64,000 nucleotides of DNA, taken from the NCBI GenBank assembly GCA_023394965.1, contig JAEWZX010000030.1, positions 310,001-374,000 of the forward strand, read 5' to 3'. The notes under the pieces were generated by a model that saw only the letters and a program-made list of their open reading frames with translations, ran no database searches and was not told the DNA's origin. Source of the DNA: Pseudomonadota bacterium. Lineage in GTDB: Bacteria > Pseudomonadota > Alphaproteobacteria > Sphingomonadales > Sphingomonadaceae. How positions within the stretch are numbered: position 1 is the first letter of the stretch; each line of letters opens with the position of its first letter. The position numbers and the translations under genes are program-made. Of this stretch, positions 44,022 through 53,007 are shown piece by piece.

Positions 44022-44456
44022 CTAAGTCGCACCCAATTCCTGCTGCAGGAACAGGCGGCTGAGATTGCCGCCTTTTTGGGATATTTCTTCAAGCGTGTAG
44101 CCATCGAGCACCGCGAGGAAGGACCGGAGAGCGTGGTTCAGCGCTCCCGTCAGCCCGCATGACCCGCCGATCACGCAATGCGCACAATCGGCGAGGTCGA
44201 AATCCTCTTCCGTATGCCGGATAACGTCACCGACGATGATCTGCGATGCAGGCTTTGCAAGACGGACGCCACCGTGACGCCCCCTTATGGTTTCCAGGTA
44301 ACCCGCGCCCGCCAGATCGTTGACGACTTTCATCAGATTGTTCTTCGAGATCTTATAGGCGGTAGCGATTTCGGCAATCGAGCATAACCGATCCTGCCGC
44401 ACTGCCAGGAAAAGCAGCGTGCGCATCGCATAATCGGTATATCGGGTCAGTCTCAT
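44022..44456 (-). CDS. nsrR: NsrR-type Rrf2-family transcriptional repressor
   Basis: A 144-residue Rrf2 protein. The winged helix is SIAEIATAYKISKNNLMKVVNDLAGAGYLETIRGRHGGVRLA, and the iron-sulphur ligands are the three cysteines in CAHCVIGGSC, the spacing of NsrR. NsrR senses nitric oxide by nitrosylation of its [4Fe-4S] or [2Fe-2S] cluster and derepresses NO-detoxification genes. It diverges from the trHb-aox-yeaR operon, and two NsrR-type operators lie between them. ATG 44456 follows GGAGGC. Confidence 0.92.
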   Translation of the reverse strand: MRLTRYTDYAMRTLLFLAVRQDRLCSIAEIATAYKISKNNLMKVVNDLAGAGYLETIRGRHGGVRLAKPASQIIVGDVIRHTEEDFDLADCAHCVIGGSCGLTGALNHALRSFLAVLDGYTLEEISQKGGNLSRLFLQQELGAT

Positions 44457-44484
44457 GGTGCCTCCGTAGCGGCGCTGCCAAATA

Positions 44485-44507
44485 TATATGCATTTCACTT
44501 GCATCTT
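44485..44507. promoter_or_regulatory. NsrR operator, nsrR-proximal
   Basis: Half-sites TATATGCATTT and ACTTGCATCTT are separated by one base (C), matching the E. coli 11-1-11 NsrR pattern (AAGATGCATTT, N, AAATGCATCTT) closely, including the right-end GCATCTT exactly. It lies 29 bases before the nsrR start, suggesting autorepression. Confidence 0.78.
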
Positions 44508-44520
44508 TCCAGCAGAGTTA

Positions 44521-44543
44521 TACATGCACACCAGATGCATGAT
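44521..44543. promoter_or_regulatory. NsrR operator, haemoglobin-proximal
   Basis: Half-sites TACATGCACAC and AGATGCATGAT separated by one C show the same 11-1-11 geometry with conserved ATGCA cores, weaker than the first. It lies 16 bases before the haemoglobin ATG and 36 bases centre-to-centre from the first operator. Confidence 0.68.
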
Positions 44544-44558
44544 TGGAGTCGCAGAACG

Positions 44559-44990
44559 ATGTCAGGCAAGTTGAACGAAAGCGGCATAGATACAGTCGTT
44601 CACCGTTTTTACGCGAAGGTGCGCGAGGACGAAGTTCTGGGACCCGTTTTTAACGATGCCATCGATGACTGGCCCGAACACCTCGACAGGCTGTGCGCTT
44701 TCTGGTCATCGGTAATGCTCACCAGCGGGCGTTATAAGGGACAGCCTGTTCCCGCCCATCGCAAGCACCAGGGCCGTATCGATCCCTCCATGTTCGATCG
44801 CTGGCTGGCGCTCTGGGCTGAAACGACTTCAGACTTGATGGAGCCGCCCGTTGCCCGGGCGATGCAGGACAAGGCAAACCGCATCGCCGAGAGCCTGAAA
44901 CTGGCGCTGTTTTTCAAACTCCCACCCGTCCCCAACGAGTCTGCCGCGTCTGGCAAGCGGCCCGGCCGGCTCGCAATGCAAGGAGCCTGA
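44559..44990 (+). CDS. Group III truncated haemoglobin
   Basis: A 143-residue globin with the group III hallmarks VLGPVFNDAIDDWPEHLDRLCAFWSSVML, SGRYKGQPVPAHRKH (haem-linked His) and FDRWLALWAETTSDL. Such globins bind oxygen and NO; NO dioxygenation or NO trapping is inferred from the neighbouring NsrR and AOX. It is first in the operon and has GGAG before ATG 44559; an upstream ATG (44535) would overlap the operator. AOX starts 2 bases later. Confidence 0.9.
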   Translation: MSGKLNESGIDTVVHRFYAKVREDEVLGPVFNDAIDDWPEHLDRLCAFWSSVMLTSGRYKGQPVPAHRKHQGRIDPSMFDRWLALWAETTSDLMEPPVARAMQDKANRIAESLKLALFFKLPPVPNESAASGKRPGRLAMQGA

Positions 44991-44992
44991 TT

Positions 44993-45682
44993 ATGGGTGA
45001 TATTCCAAAGGTCGACCTTTCAATCCATCACCGGCCGAAAGGAATTTCGGACCGGATTGCATACGGCTTCACCAAGGCGCTCCGCTTCTGCGCGGATACC
45101 TTCTTCGCCAAACGTTACGGACATCGCGCCATAGTGTTGGAAACCGTGGCGGCGGTACCCGGAATGGTAGGGGCGACGATTACCCATCTCAAATGCCTTC
45201 GCCGCATGTGCCACGACCAGAACTGGATCCGCACACTGATGGAAGAGGCGGAAAATGAGCGGATGCATCTGATGACCTTCATCAAGGTTGCACAACCGAC
45301 ACTGTTCGAGCGCCTCGTGATCCTGGGCGTCCAATGGGTGTTCTACGTTGCCTTCTTCCTCCTCTATCTCGTCAGCGCGAAGACTGCCCATCGCGTGGTC
45401 GGCTATTTCGAAGAAGAGGCGGTGATCAGCTACACGATGTATCTGGAGGAGCTCGACGAAGGTCGCAGCCCCAATGTGCCTGCACCGGAAATCGCGAAGC
45501 ATTACTGGAAGCTGCCCGACGATGCGACCCTGCGCGACGTTGTACTGGTGGTTCGCGCTGACGAGGCCCATCACCGCGATGTCAATCATAGGTTTGCCGA
45601 CGAACTGTCGGGCAAGATCGATCCCAAGGGGAAGATCGCACCCTATCCCGAGCACGCCGACGATATCAGGATGGCAGCCTGA
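44993..45682 (+). CDS. aox: Alternative oxidase (cyanide- and NO-insensitive quinol oxidase)
   Basis: A 229-residue di-iron alternative oxidase. All four metal motifs are present: LETVAAVPG (E50), NERMHL (E89, H92), FEEEAV (E140-142) and ADEAHHRDVNH (E191, H194). Membrane-attached helices lie between. It oxidises ubiquinol to reduce oxygen to water without proton pumping and resists NO and cyanide, which block haem-copper oxidases. Position behind NsrR operators and trHb suggests NO-induced respiratory bypass. AOX is uncommon in bacteria but reported in marine alphaproteobacteria and Vibrio. Confidence 0.93.
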   Translation: MGDIPKVDLSIHHRPKGISDRIAYGFTKALRFCADTFFAKRYGHRAIVLETVAAVPGMVGATITHLKCLRRMCHDQNWIRTLMEEAENERMHLMTFIKVAQPTLFERLVILGVQWVFYVAFFLLYLVSAKTAHRVVGYFEEEAVISYTMYLEELDEGRSPNVPAPEIAKHYWKLPDDATLRDVVLVVRADEAHHRDVNHRFADELSGKIDPKGKIAPYPEHADDIRMAA

Positions 45683-45683
45683 C

Positions 45684-45968
45684 ATGAATGCGACGCCCTA
45701 TAAATCGACGCCCGTCTTCACCGAAGAAACTCTGCCGGCTTCCCTGCAGAAGAAGCACAATACGAAGGCGGGTGTCTGGGGCGTCATTCGCATCCTTGAA
45801 GGCGAGTTGGGTCTGACATTGCTCGACCCGCCTTCAGAGACAGTTTTGCGCCCCGGCACTCCGGGCATCCTTCAGCCCGAGCAATGGCATTTTGTCACCT
45901 TGCGTGGGCCAATGCGTATGCAGATCGATTTCTACGACACTCCGCCGCCGAACCGAGAGTTTCCTTAA
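45684..45968 (+). CDS. YeaR-like DUF1971 cupin-fold protein
   Basis: A 94-residue DUF1971/YeaR-like protein: STPVFTEETLPASLQKKHNTK, GVWGVIRILEGEL, GILQPEQWHFVTLRGPMRMQIDFY. In E. coli YeaR is NsrR-regulated and induced by nitrate and nitrite; function is not known, though a metal-binding cupin fold is expected. Here it follows AOX by one base, in the same NO-response operon, and its end overlaps bioA by 4 bases on the opposite strand. Confidence 0.85.
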   Translation: MNATPYKSTPVFTEETLPASLQKKHNTKAGVWGVIRILEGELGLTLLDPPSETVLRPGTPGILQPEQWHFVTLRGPMRMQIDFYDTPPPNREFP

Positions 45969-47212
45969 AGGCTGTCCAGGACATCGCCGACAGCGGCATA
46001 AATCCTGTCCAGTTCCGCTTCGCGAATACAGTAAGGCGGCATCACATAAATCGTGTTGCCCAGCGGGCGCAGCAGAATGTTCCGTTCCCGGAACATCGCC
46101 AGCATTTTGGGTGCCAGTTCCGACAGATACCCTTCGGACGTACCCACATCGAAAGCGGCAATTGTCCCCAGGCGGCGCGGATTTTGGATCATGGGATGAT
46201 CTGAAAGATGCCGCAGCCTGCTTGCCTGACGTTCCGCCAGCGTGGCGATGCGCTGGGTAACCGGTTCGGTCTGCCAGATGGCGAGGTTTGCATTGGCGGC
46301 GGCACAGGCGATGGGATTTGCGGTATAGCTGGATGAATGAAAGAACATCCGGCCCCGATCCGGGGCGTAATGCGCCTGATAGATCGGTTCGGTCGCCAGC
46401 GTCACCGCCAGCGGGATTGCTCCGCCGGTCAGACCTTTGGAAAGACACAGGATATCGGGCTCTATCCCCGACTGGGAACACGCCAGCAGTGTGCCGGTGC
46501 GGCCCCAGCCCGTCATCACTTCATCGGCAATGAACAGGGTGCCGTAAGCCGAACATATCCGCCGCATTTCGGCCAGCGTGTCCGCCCGATACATCAGCAT
46601 TCCGCCCGCCCCCAGAACCAACGGTTCCACAATAAACGCTGCAGCCCCTTCGCGACAGGCCGCCTCCAGCGCGTCCAGAGTTTCCTGTTCGGTTTCTGGA
46701 TGGGGGAAAGGGATAGAGGTGACGTCGAACAGGAGTGGCTGATAAGCCCGATTGAAAGCACCGCGGGCCCCGACCGACATGGCCCCGATAGTGTCGCCAT
46801 GATACCCATTATCCATAACGATGATCCGATGGCGCGGCTCGCCACGATTGAGCCAATAGCCGAGCGCCATTTTCAGGGCGACTTCCACGCTGGTCGACCC
46901 GGAATCGGAAAAGAACACCCGGGTCAGGCTTTCCGGCAGCAACTTCAACAAGCCTTCGGCCAGCTCCTCCGCCGGAGAATGAGTCCAGCCCGCAAAAATG
47001 ATCTGGTCGAGCTGTGCCGCCTGCTGCGCTATGGCCGCCGCGATCGCGGGGTGGGCGTGACCATGCGTTGTCACCCACCAGGAGGATATCGCATCGATCA
47101 CCTCGCGTCCGTCGTCAGTATATAACAGCGCCCCTTCGGCAGATGCGATTTTGGGGATCGGCTCCCCCAGGCCGTGCTGGGTGAAGGGATGCCAGATTGG
47201 TGAACTGCTCAT
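45965..47212 (-). CDS. bioA: Adenosylmethionine-8-amino-7-oxononanoate aminotransferase
   Basis: BioA converts KAPA to DAPA using SAM as amino donor in biotin synthesis. The 415-residue class III aminotransferase has the PLP lysine K259 in CLSKGLTGG, D230 in FIADEVMTGWGRTG, and the conserved start MSSSPIWHPFTQH. It is the last of bioF-bioD-bioA, overlapping bioD by 4 bases. Confidence 0.96.
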   Translation of the reverse strand: MSSSPIWHPFTQHGLGEPIPKIASAEGALLYTDDGREVIDAISSWWVTTHGHAHPAIAAAIAQQAAQLDQIIFAGWTHSPAEELAEGLLKLLPESLTRVFFSDSGSTSVEVALKMALGYWLNRGEPRHRIIVMDNGYHGDTIGAMSVGARGAFNRAYQPLLFDVTSIPFPHPETEQETLDALEAACREGAAAFIVEPLVLGAGGMLMYRADTLAEMRRICSAYGTLFIADEVMTGWGRTGTLLACSQSGIEPDILCLSKGLTGGAIPLAVTLATEPIYQAHYAPDRGRMFFHSSSYTANPIACAAANANLAIWQTEPVTQRIATLAERQASRLRHLSDHPMIQNPRRLGTIAAFDVGTSEGYLSELAPKMLAMFRERNILLRPLGNTIYVMPPYCIREAELDRIYAAVGDVLDSL

Positions 47213-47832
47213 GCGAAATCCCCCACATCGAAGGAAGTGGCAAAACTCTCAGCAAGGCGTTCTGCCGTCAGGGTATCGAGAATGGGCAAGCGCCCCAGCC
47301 GTTTGACCTTGCCGATGGCGCAAATGGTGGCCTCGCTATCGTCCTGTGCATCGCCGACGAAGGCCATGCCCAGGATCGGCACACCACGCTGGCGAAGCGC
47401 CTCGATCGTCAGAAGGGAATGGTTGATCGTCCCCAGGGCAGTGCGCGCGACGATCACCGTCGGTGCGTGCCACTCGGCGATGCAATCGGCATAGAGCACA
47501 TCGCGTGTGATGGGCACCATTGCTCCCCCTGCCCCTTCCACAACCAGTCGGCCGTCCACCTGCGGCAATGCAAGGGCCGCCGGGTCGATGATAACGCCGT
47601 CGATTTCCGCGGCCAGATGGGGCGAACAGGGCGTGTTCAGCCGGTAGGCTTCGGGAAGAATGCGGGTTTCAGGCACACCCAGCGCGCCAACACGCGCGCT
47701 GTCGCTGCCGTCTTCCAGGCCCGCCTGCACCGGTTTCCAGTAATACGCCTGCAAGGCTGCAGCGAGCCCGGCGGCGAAGACGGTCTTGCCGATGTCGGTA
47801 TCCGTCCCGGTTACGATGATGGCAGATTTCAC
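47209..47832 (-). CDS. bioD: Dethiobiotin synthetase
   Basis: BioD closes the ureido ring of DAPA with CO2 and ATP. The 207-residue protein has the P-loop GTDTDIGKT (9-17), YWKPVQAGL and LVVEGAGGAMVPI. Overlaps bioF and bioA by 4 bases each, so the three are translationally coupled. Confidence 0.95.
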   Translation of the reverse strand: MKSAIIVTGTDTDIGKTVFAAGLAAALQAYYWKPVQAGLEDGSDSARVGALGVPETRILPEAYRLNTPCSPHLAAEIDGVIIDPAALALPQVDGRLVVEGAGGAMVPITRDVLYADCIAEWHAPTVIVARTALGTINHSLLTIEALRQRGVPILGMAFVGDAQDDSEATICAIGKVKRLGRLPILDTLTAERLAESFATSFDVGDFA

Positions 47833-48950
47833 AGCAGGTCTTCCAATATTGTGCCCAGCTCGGCAATTGCCTCGGCGCTGGTGTTCAAGGTGATCGACAC
47901 GCGCAATCGTGCGGTGCCGGGGGGCACGGTCGGCGGGCGGATGCCCCGGATGTCGAAGCCCTGGTGCTGCAGATGCTTGGCCAGCTCCATCGTGCGTCTG
48001 TCATCGCCGATGATGATCGGTTGGATATGCGATCCGCTGGCTGCAATGCCTAGCGGATCGAAAACTTTCCTGGCTGTACCCACCAGCGCGCGCAGGCGTT
48101 CACGCCGATCGTCCGCGCCTGCCACAATGTCGAGCGCGCTGTGCAGGACCGCCGCCATCAAAGGCGACGGCGCGGTCGAGAAAATGAAACTGCGTCCGCG
48201 ATTGATCAGAAAGTCTCTGATGGTTTCGGGCACCAGAACGAGCGCACCTTCGCAGCCCAGCGCCTTGCCGCAGGTGGCGAGTACAATGGCATTCTCGCGG
48301 CCCTGAAGATCGGCGGCCAGCCCGCGCCCCCTGTTTCCGCACACCCCCACCGCATGCGCTTCGTCGATCAACAGCATGGCACTCTCTCGGTCTGCCAGCG
48401 CGGCAAAGTCTGCCAACGGTGCGCAATCGCCGTCCATGCTGTACAATGTTTCAAAGGCGATCCACGGCGTGCCCAAATTACCGCTCTCGCGCCATTGGCG
48501 AATGGCATCGGCAGCAGCCTGCACATCGTTATGCCTGAACGCGGCCCGTGGGGCGCGGGAAAGCTTCATCCCTTCATGAGCACTCGCGTGGACCAGCTCG
48601 TCGTAAAAAACGATGTCGTCCTTCTGCGGCAGCGTTGCGAGGAGCATGGTGTTCGCGGCAAAGCCCGAGCCAACGAAAAGCGCACATTCGCTACCGAAGA
48701 ACTCGGCGGCCGCCGTCTCCAGCCTTTCGTGTTCCTCACCATTGCCACGCAGCAGCCGCGATCCGCCCGACCCCAAGGGCACGCCCCGATCGATAGCCGC
48801 GCGGGCCGCCCCCGCCAGTTCCGCAGACCCGGCAAGAGCAAGATAGTCATTGGAGGAGAAGTCCCATCCAGCAGCCAATGACAAGGACCGATAGCGACCA
48901 GACGCACGAAGGGCGGAAAGATCGTCTTTGTAAAAAAGGGGCAGTTTCAT
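47829..48950 (-). CDS. bioF: 8-amino-7-oxononanoate synthase
   Basis: BioF condenses pimeloyl-ACP/CoA with alanine. The 373-residue PLP enzyme has SSNDYLAL near the start, the Asp-Glu-Ala-His motif at 196-199 and the Schiff-base lysine K229 in ATCGKALGCEG. First of the bio operon. bioB, bioC and bioH are not here, so pimelate priming and sulphur insertion are encoded elsewhere. It diverges from cobU. Confidence 0.94.
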   Translation of the reverse strand: MKLPLFYKDDLSALRASGRYRSLSLAAGWDFSSNDYLALAGSAELAGAARAAIDRGVPLGSGGSRLLRGNGEEHERLETAAAEFFGSECALFVGSGFAANTMLLATLPQKDDIVFYDELVHASAHEGMKLSRAPRAAFRHNDVQAAADAIRQWRESGNLGTPWIAFETLYSMDGDCAPLADFAALADRESAMLLIDEAHAVGVCGNRGRGLAADLQGRENAIVLATCGKALGCEGALVLVPETIRDFLINRGRSFIFSTAPSPLMAAVLHSALDIVAGADDRRERLRALVGTARKVFDPLGIAASGSHIQPIIIGDDRRTMELAKHLQHQGFDIRGIRPPTVPPGTARLRVSITLNTSAEAIAELGTILEDLL

Positions 48951-49099
48951 CGCGCACCGGCGTGTAAGTTGTCGCCTGCAGATTGCAAAGCGTGCAGACG
49001 GTTCACAGCCCCCGGATGAATGAGATAGCGGCCTGTTTCGTCATCTGGTTCAGCAATGAGCGGGCCGTAACCCAAAGGGGTCTGAAAGGAAGTTTGCGC

Positions 49100-49606
49100 T
49101 TGGCTACTATTCGTCTTGTTCTTGGAGGAGCCCGATCGGGCAAAAGCCGTCACGCACTTTCGCTGTGCGAAGGGCTGGATAGTCCGCATCGGTTCATAGC
49201 GACCGCGCAGGCTTACGATGATGAAATGACCGAGCGGATCCGCAAGCATCGTGAAGAGCGTGATGATCGGTGGCACACCGTGGAAGCGCCGGTCGAACTT
49301 GGTAAGGCAATTGCTGCACTGGAAAGCGGCACGATACTCGTCGATTGCTGCACCTTGTGGCTCTCGAATATCATGCTTGCCGAACGCGATGTGGATGAAG
49401 AAGCCAATGCGCTGATCGAAAGCCTGACGGCGGCTACAGCGAATGTAGTGCTGGTAAGCAATGAAGTTGGATCCGGCATAGTCCCCGAAAATCGTCTCGC
49501 GCGTCGATTTCGCGACGATCAAGGGCGTCTGAACCAGTTCCTGGCTCAGGCCGCCGATACAGTCGACCTGGTGGTTGCCGGGATACCTTTGCGAATTAAG
49601 GGCTGA
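49100..49606 (+). CDS. cobU: Adenosylcobinamide kinase/adenosylcobinamide-phosphate guanylyltransferase
   Basis: CobU phosphorylates adenosylcobinamide and adds GMP, the nucleotide-loop step before CobS. The 168-residue protein has the P-loop GGARSGKS (9-16), VDCCTLWLSNIM and VSNEVGSGIVPENRLARRFRD. The start is TTG 49100 with AAGGAAG eight bases upstream; a longer frame from 48983 lacks support. Convergent with cobD, overlapping by 11 bases, and thus on its own transcript unlike the other cob genes here. Confidence 0.93.
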   Translation: MATIRLVLGGARSGKSRHALSLCEGLDSPHRFIATAQAYDDEMTERIRKHREERDDRWHTVEAPVELGKAIAALESGTILVDCCTLWLSNIMLAERDVDEEANALIESLTAATANVVLVSNEVGSGIVPENRLARRFRDDQGRLNQFLAQAADTVDLVVAGIPLRIKG

Positions 49607-50603
49607 GCGCTTTCGCGAGCCGTCCAAACGCTGCGTCGTCTGATGGTAAACCGACGCGAAGGTGAAGAAGTGCGTCTCCGACGAACCGCCGCACAGCTAT
49701 CCCGCTTTCGGCAAGTTGCCGCCAAAGCATGGGGGCGTTTTCGGCCCGTACGAACCGGAAAAGATCGGTGCCGCCCACATCGACCAAGCCAGCGGTCGCA
49801 ATCAGGCCCCGCATTTCCTGCATTTGCACGGCCAAACGCTCACGCGTCGCTTTTTGCCATTGCCGGTCCGCATAGGCGGCGGTTCCTATTTCCAGCGCAG
49901 GACCGGACACGTCCCAGCAGCCAAGCTTTTTATCGAGCGCACCAAGCACATCCGGACCAGCAAGCACGGCCCCTAGCCTGACCCCAGCCAGTCCATAAAA
50001 CTTACCGAATGAGCGCAGGACTATCAGCCCCTTGCGCCCAGCAAGCGAGGCAACGCTGTGAAACGGGTCGATATCCGCGTAGGCCTCATCGACGATCAGC
50101 AAACCGCCCCGGCCCGCAAGCCGCGCCCGCGCATGCTCGATCTGGTCGATTGGCCAGCCGCGTCCATCAGGATTATTCGGATTCACTATGACCACGACAT
50201 CCGCTCTTCCTGCTAACTCCAGCGGATCCGATACTTCGATCACTCTCGCTCCGGATGCTCGCCAGCTTTCGGCGTGATCGGCATAACTTTGACCGCGAAC
50301 GGCAACTGTGTGGGCTTTATGGATTGCTGGAAGCTGCCGAATAGCGCCCTCGGTCCCCGCCACTGCCCGACAATGAGCAGCACCACAGGCAAAAGCATCT
50401 GCCATAGACCTTTCGCACTCGGCGCGAGCAGCTTCGCCCGGAAGGCGGTGCCAGGCATCCGCCGTGATCGCGGGAACCGGATAGAAGAAAGGGTTGATAC
50501 CCGTAGAAAGGTCGATCCATGGCAAAGGCGCATCGGGAAATGCGCGCGCCATCGCATCTATCCGGCCGCCGTGACCTGAAATGGGGTCATTTTTGCGGCT
50601 CAT
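49596..50603 (-). CDS. cobD: L-threonine-O-3-phosphate decarboxylase
   Basis: This PLP enzyme makes (R)-1-amino-2-propanol phosphate for the B12 nucleotide loop (called CobC in some alphaproteobacterial nomenclature). The 335-residue protein has HGGRIDAMARAFPDAP at the start, LIVDEAYADI and the PLP lysine K201 in SFGKFYGLAGVRLG. It overlaps cbiB by 4 bases. No kinase for free threonine (PduX) is visible. Confidence 0.9.
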   Translation of the reverse strand: MSRKNDPISGHGGRIDAMARAFPDAPLPWIDLSTGINPFFYPVPAITADAWHRLPGEAARAECERSMADAFACGAAHCRAVAGTEGAIRQLPAIHKAHTVAVRGQSYADHAESWRASGARVIEVSDPLELAGRADVVVIVNPNNPDGRGWPIDQIEHARARLAGRGGLLIVDEAYADIDPFHSVASLAGRKGLIVLRSFGKFYGLAGVRLGAVLAGPDVLGALDKKLGCWDVSGPALEIGTAAYADRQWQKATRERLAVQMQEMRGLIATAGLVDVGGTDLFRFVRAENAPMLWRQLAESGIAVRRFVGDALLHLRVGLPSDDAAFGRLAKALSP

Positions 50604-51544
50604 AAGGAAAGCGAGCCAATAACAGCCAAGATCAGGCCGATCGCGACTATGACCCACCGGTAAAGCGCCAACGCAAAGCGGAGATCGGCCATATTCGGAT
50701 CTCCTCCTTGGGCATTCAACCAGGGTTCGTAGCTTGTCGCGCCGTCATAGGTTCGCGGGCCAGAAAGCCGAATACCCAGCGCACCCGCAATGGCTGCCTC
50801 GGGCCAGCCTGCATTGGGAGAGCGATGCTTGTTTGCGTCCTTCATCATGATGCCAAGAGCGCGGGGCGATGCAGCACATAGCGCAAAGAGCAAACCCGTG
50901 AGCCGCGCCGGGACCAGATTGGCGATATCGTCTAAACGCGCAGCGACCTTCCCGAAGAATTCATAACATGGGGTGCGATGACCGATCATCGAATCAAGCG
51001 TATTGATCGCCTTGTAAGCGAACAGCCCGGGCAGACCGAACATCACCCCCCAGAACAGAGGCGCAGTGACTCCATCGGATGTGTTTTCGGCAAGACTCTC
51101 TATCGCTGCACGCGCGATTGCTTGCTCGTCGAGATCATCGGTCTGCCGGCCCACGATCCGGCTCAGCGAGTTCCGAGCTGCCTCGATGCCTGTGTCGCCA
51201 AACCCCTTCAGTACCGCGGCCACATGATCGTGGAGCGATCTGGCTGCGACAAGGCTGGAAGCGACACAAGCAAGTATCACCGCTCCGCCCCACCCACCGG
51301 GAGTCAATCGCTCGATTGCGAAACCGGCCAGCGCTGCAAGCGCCACCAGCGCAAGCGTAATCGCACCGCCCATCGCGACTTGGACTATCCTGTTCCAAGC
51401 CACTTGGTTCCCAAAGCTCTCGACCCGATCGACCAGCCACCCAAACCAGCGCACAGGATGACCAATCCGCCGGTCCACTGCATCAGGCCAACCCAACAAT
51501 GCTTCCAACGCCAGTGCTGCCAGCATGATCCATGCCGTGCTCAT
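50600..51544 (-). CDS. cbiB: Adenosylcobinamide-phosphate synthase
   Basis: CbiB joins adenosylcobyric acid with aminopropanol phosphate at the inner membrane. The 314-residue membrane protein has five or more hydrophobic segments and the conserved LGWPDAVDRRIGHPVRWFG, LAENTSDGVTAPLFWG and AYKAINTLDSMIGH. It lies between cobD and cobQ with 4-base overlaps on both sides. Confidence 0.94.
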   Translation of the reverse strand: MSTAWIMLAALALEALLGWPDAVDRRIGHPVRWFGWLVDRVESFGNQVAWNRIVQVAMGGAITLALVALAALAGFAIERLTPGGWGGAVILACVASSLVAARSLHDHVAAVLKGFGDTGIEAARNSLSRIVGRQTDDLDEQAIARAAIESLAENTSDGVTAPLFWGVMFGLPGLFAYKAINTLDSMIGHRTPCYEFFGKVAARLDDIANLVPARLTGLLFALCAASPRALGIMMKDANKHRSPNAGWPEAAIAGALGIRLSGPRTYDGATSYEPWLNAQGGDPNMADLRFALALYRWVIVAIGLILAVIGSLSL

Positions 51545-53001
51545 CGTGCCAGCCCAAACAGCGCATCGATGTCGAGCGCCGCTTCAAGCCCTTTAGCCAG
51601 TTCATCGAGCGCGCGTTCCACACCCTGTTCATAGTCGGTCGTTGAGCTGAAGCCGCTGCGCAAATTCCCGAGCCAGCGTGACCGGAAAGGGTCGCTTGCG
51701 AAGAGTCCATGAATATAGGTGCCCATCAGGCGCCCACCCGCTGCAAGTGCACCTTCCGCAGTGCCATCCTCTAGCCTGCAGAATGGTTGGTCGAATGCTG
51801 GACCTTGCGAGCGGCCGGTATGGATTTCGTAGCCGCTAACCGGGTCGCTTTCCGTAACCGTTAGGCCGCGCACAGGGCGAACAAGCTTATCTTTCGTCAT
51901 GACGGTCATCATGTCGAACAGGCCAAGGCCCTGTGCCGATCCCGCCGCGCCATCTACCGCTTTGCTATCCTCGATAGAGTGTCCGAGCATCTGAAAGCCG
52001 CCACATATGCCAACGACAGATATGCCCTTGCGGTAGGCCGCGAGAATATCGTGGTCCCACCCCTGGTCACGCACCATTCCCAGATCGGTGATCGTCGACT
52101 TTGTGCCTGCCAGAACAATCGCGTCCGCATCGAGCGGGATCGGCTGACCTGGCGGAATAAAGCGAACCTCCACTCCAGGCTCGGCGCGCAGTGGATCAAG
52201 ATCATCGAAATTGCTGATCCGCGACAGCATCGGCACAGCAATCAATATGCCGGTACCTTCAGGTCTGGCTTTGTCCAGCACAACAGCATCTTCGGCTGGG
52301 AGGCGAGCAGCGCAATCCAACCAAGGCACGATACCTAGGCAAGGCCAATCAGTCCGATCTTCGACAAACCGTATTCCATCGTCGAATAATGACGGGTCAC
52401 CCCTGAAACGATTGATTGCGAAACCCGCGATCATCTCTGCGTCATCGGAAGAGATTACCTGCTTCGTGCCGACCAGCGATGCGATGACCCCACCCCGGTC
52501 GATATCCCCTACAAGAATGACAGGAACATCGGCGGCTCTGGAAAAGCCCATATTGGCAATGTCACCGCGCCGCAGATTGACTTCAGCAGGGCTTCCCGCA
52601 CCTTCGACGATCACCAACTCATGTGCAGATTTCAGCCGCTCGAAAGCCTCGAGCACGGTGGGTAGCAGGCTGCCGCGCTTAGCCATATAGGTTGCCGCCT
52701 CATCACTCCGCAGCGCCTTTCCATTGACGACAACTTGAGCCCTGCGGTCACCTTCGGGCTTTAACAGCACCGGGTTCATATCGGTTACCGGATCCAGACC
52801 TGCTGCTCGTGCCTGCAACGCCTGAGCCCGCCCGATCTCACCCCCGCCTGGACAGGCTGCAGCATTGTTAGACATGTTTTGCGGCTTAAACGGCGCTACA
52901 GCAATGCCGCGCTGCCGCGCAATCCGGCACAGACCCGCGACCAGCAGCGATTTGCCGACATCGGACCCAGTGCCCTGAAGCATTATCGCGCGCGCAGGCA
53001 T
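51541..53001 (-). CDS. cobQ: Cobyric acid synthase (amidotransferase)
   Basis: CobQ amidates carboxylates of adenosylcobyrinic acid diamide to cobyric acid. The 486-residue protein has an N-terminal ATP-binding DTBS-like domain (QGTGSDVGKSL; PFKPQNMSNNA) and a glutaminase domain with the catalytic cysteine in VGICGGFQMLGHS and the His of YIHGLF. Its place among uptake and loop genes, with no corrin-ring genes, hints at salvage of partially amidated corrinoids. Confidence 0.95.
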   Translation of the reverse strand: MPARAIMLQGTGSDVGKSLLVAGLCRIARQRGIAVAPFKPQNMSNNAAACPGGGEIGRAQALQARAAGLDPVTDMNPVLLKPEGDRRAQVVVNGKALRSDEAATYMAKRGSLLPTVLEAFERLKSAHELVIVEGAGSPAEVNLRRGDIANMGFSRAADVPVILVGDIDRGGVIASLVGTKQVISSDDAEMIAGFAINRFRGDPSLFDDGIRFVEDRTDWPCLGIVPWLDCAARLPAEDAVVLDKARPEGTGILIAVPMLSRISNFDDLDPLRAEPGVEVRFIPPGQPIPLDADAIVLAGTKSTITDLGMVRDQGWDHDILAAYRKGISVVGICGGFQMLGHSIEDSKAVDGAAGSAQGLGLFDMMTVMTKDKLVRPVRGLTVTESDPVSGYEIHTGRSQGPAFDQPFCRLEDGTAEGALAAGGRLMGTYIHGLFASDPFRSRWLGNLRSGFSSTTDYEQGVERALDELAKGLEAALDIDALFGLAR

Positions 53002-53007
53002 GATCGG

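Noticed and set aside
48959..49099. Possible second cobalamin riboswitch before cobU
   Set aside because: A CAGCCCCCGG segment looks faintly like the core, but the B12 box (AGCCAGGAGACCTGCC) and CCGCAACTGT block are absent.
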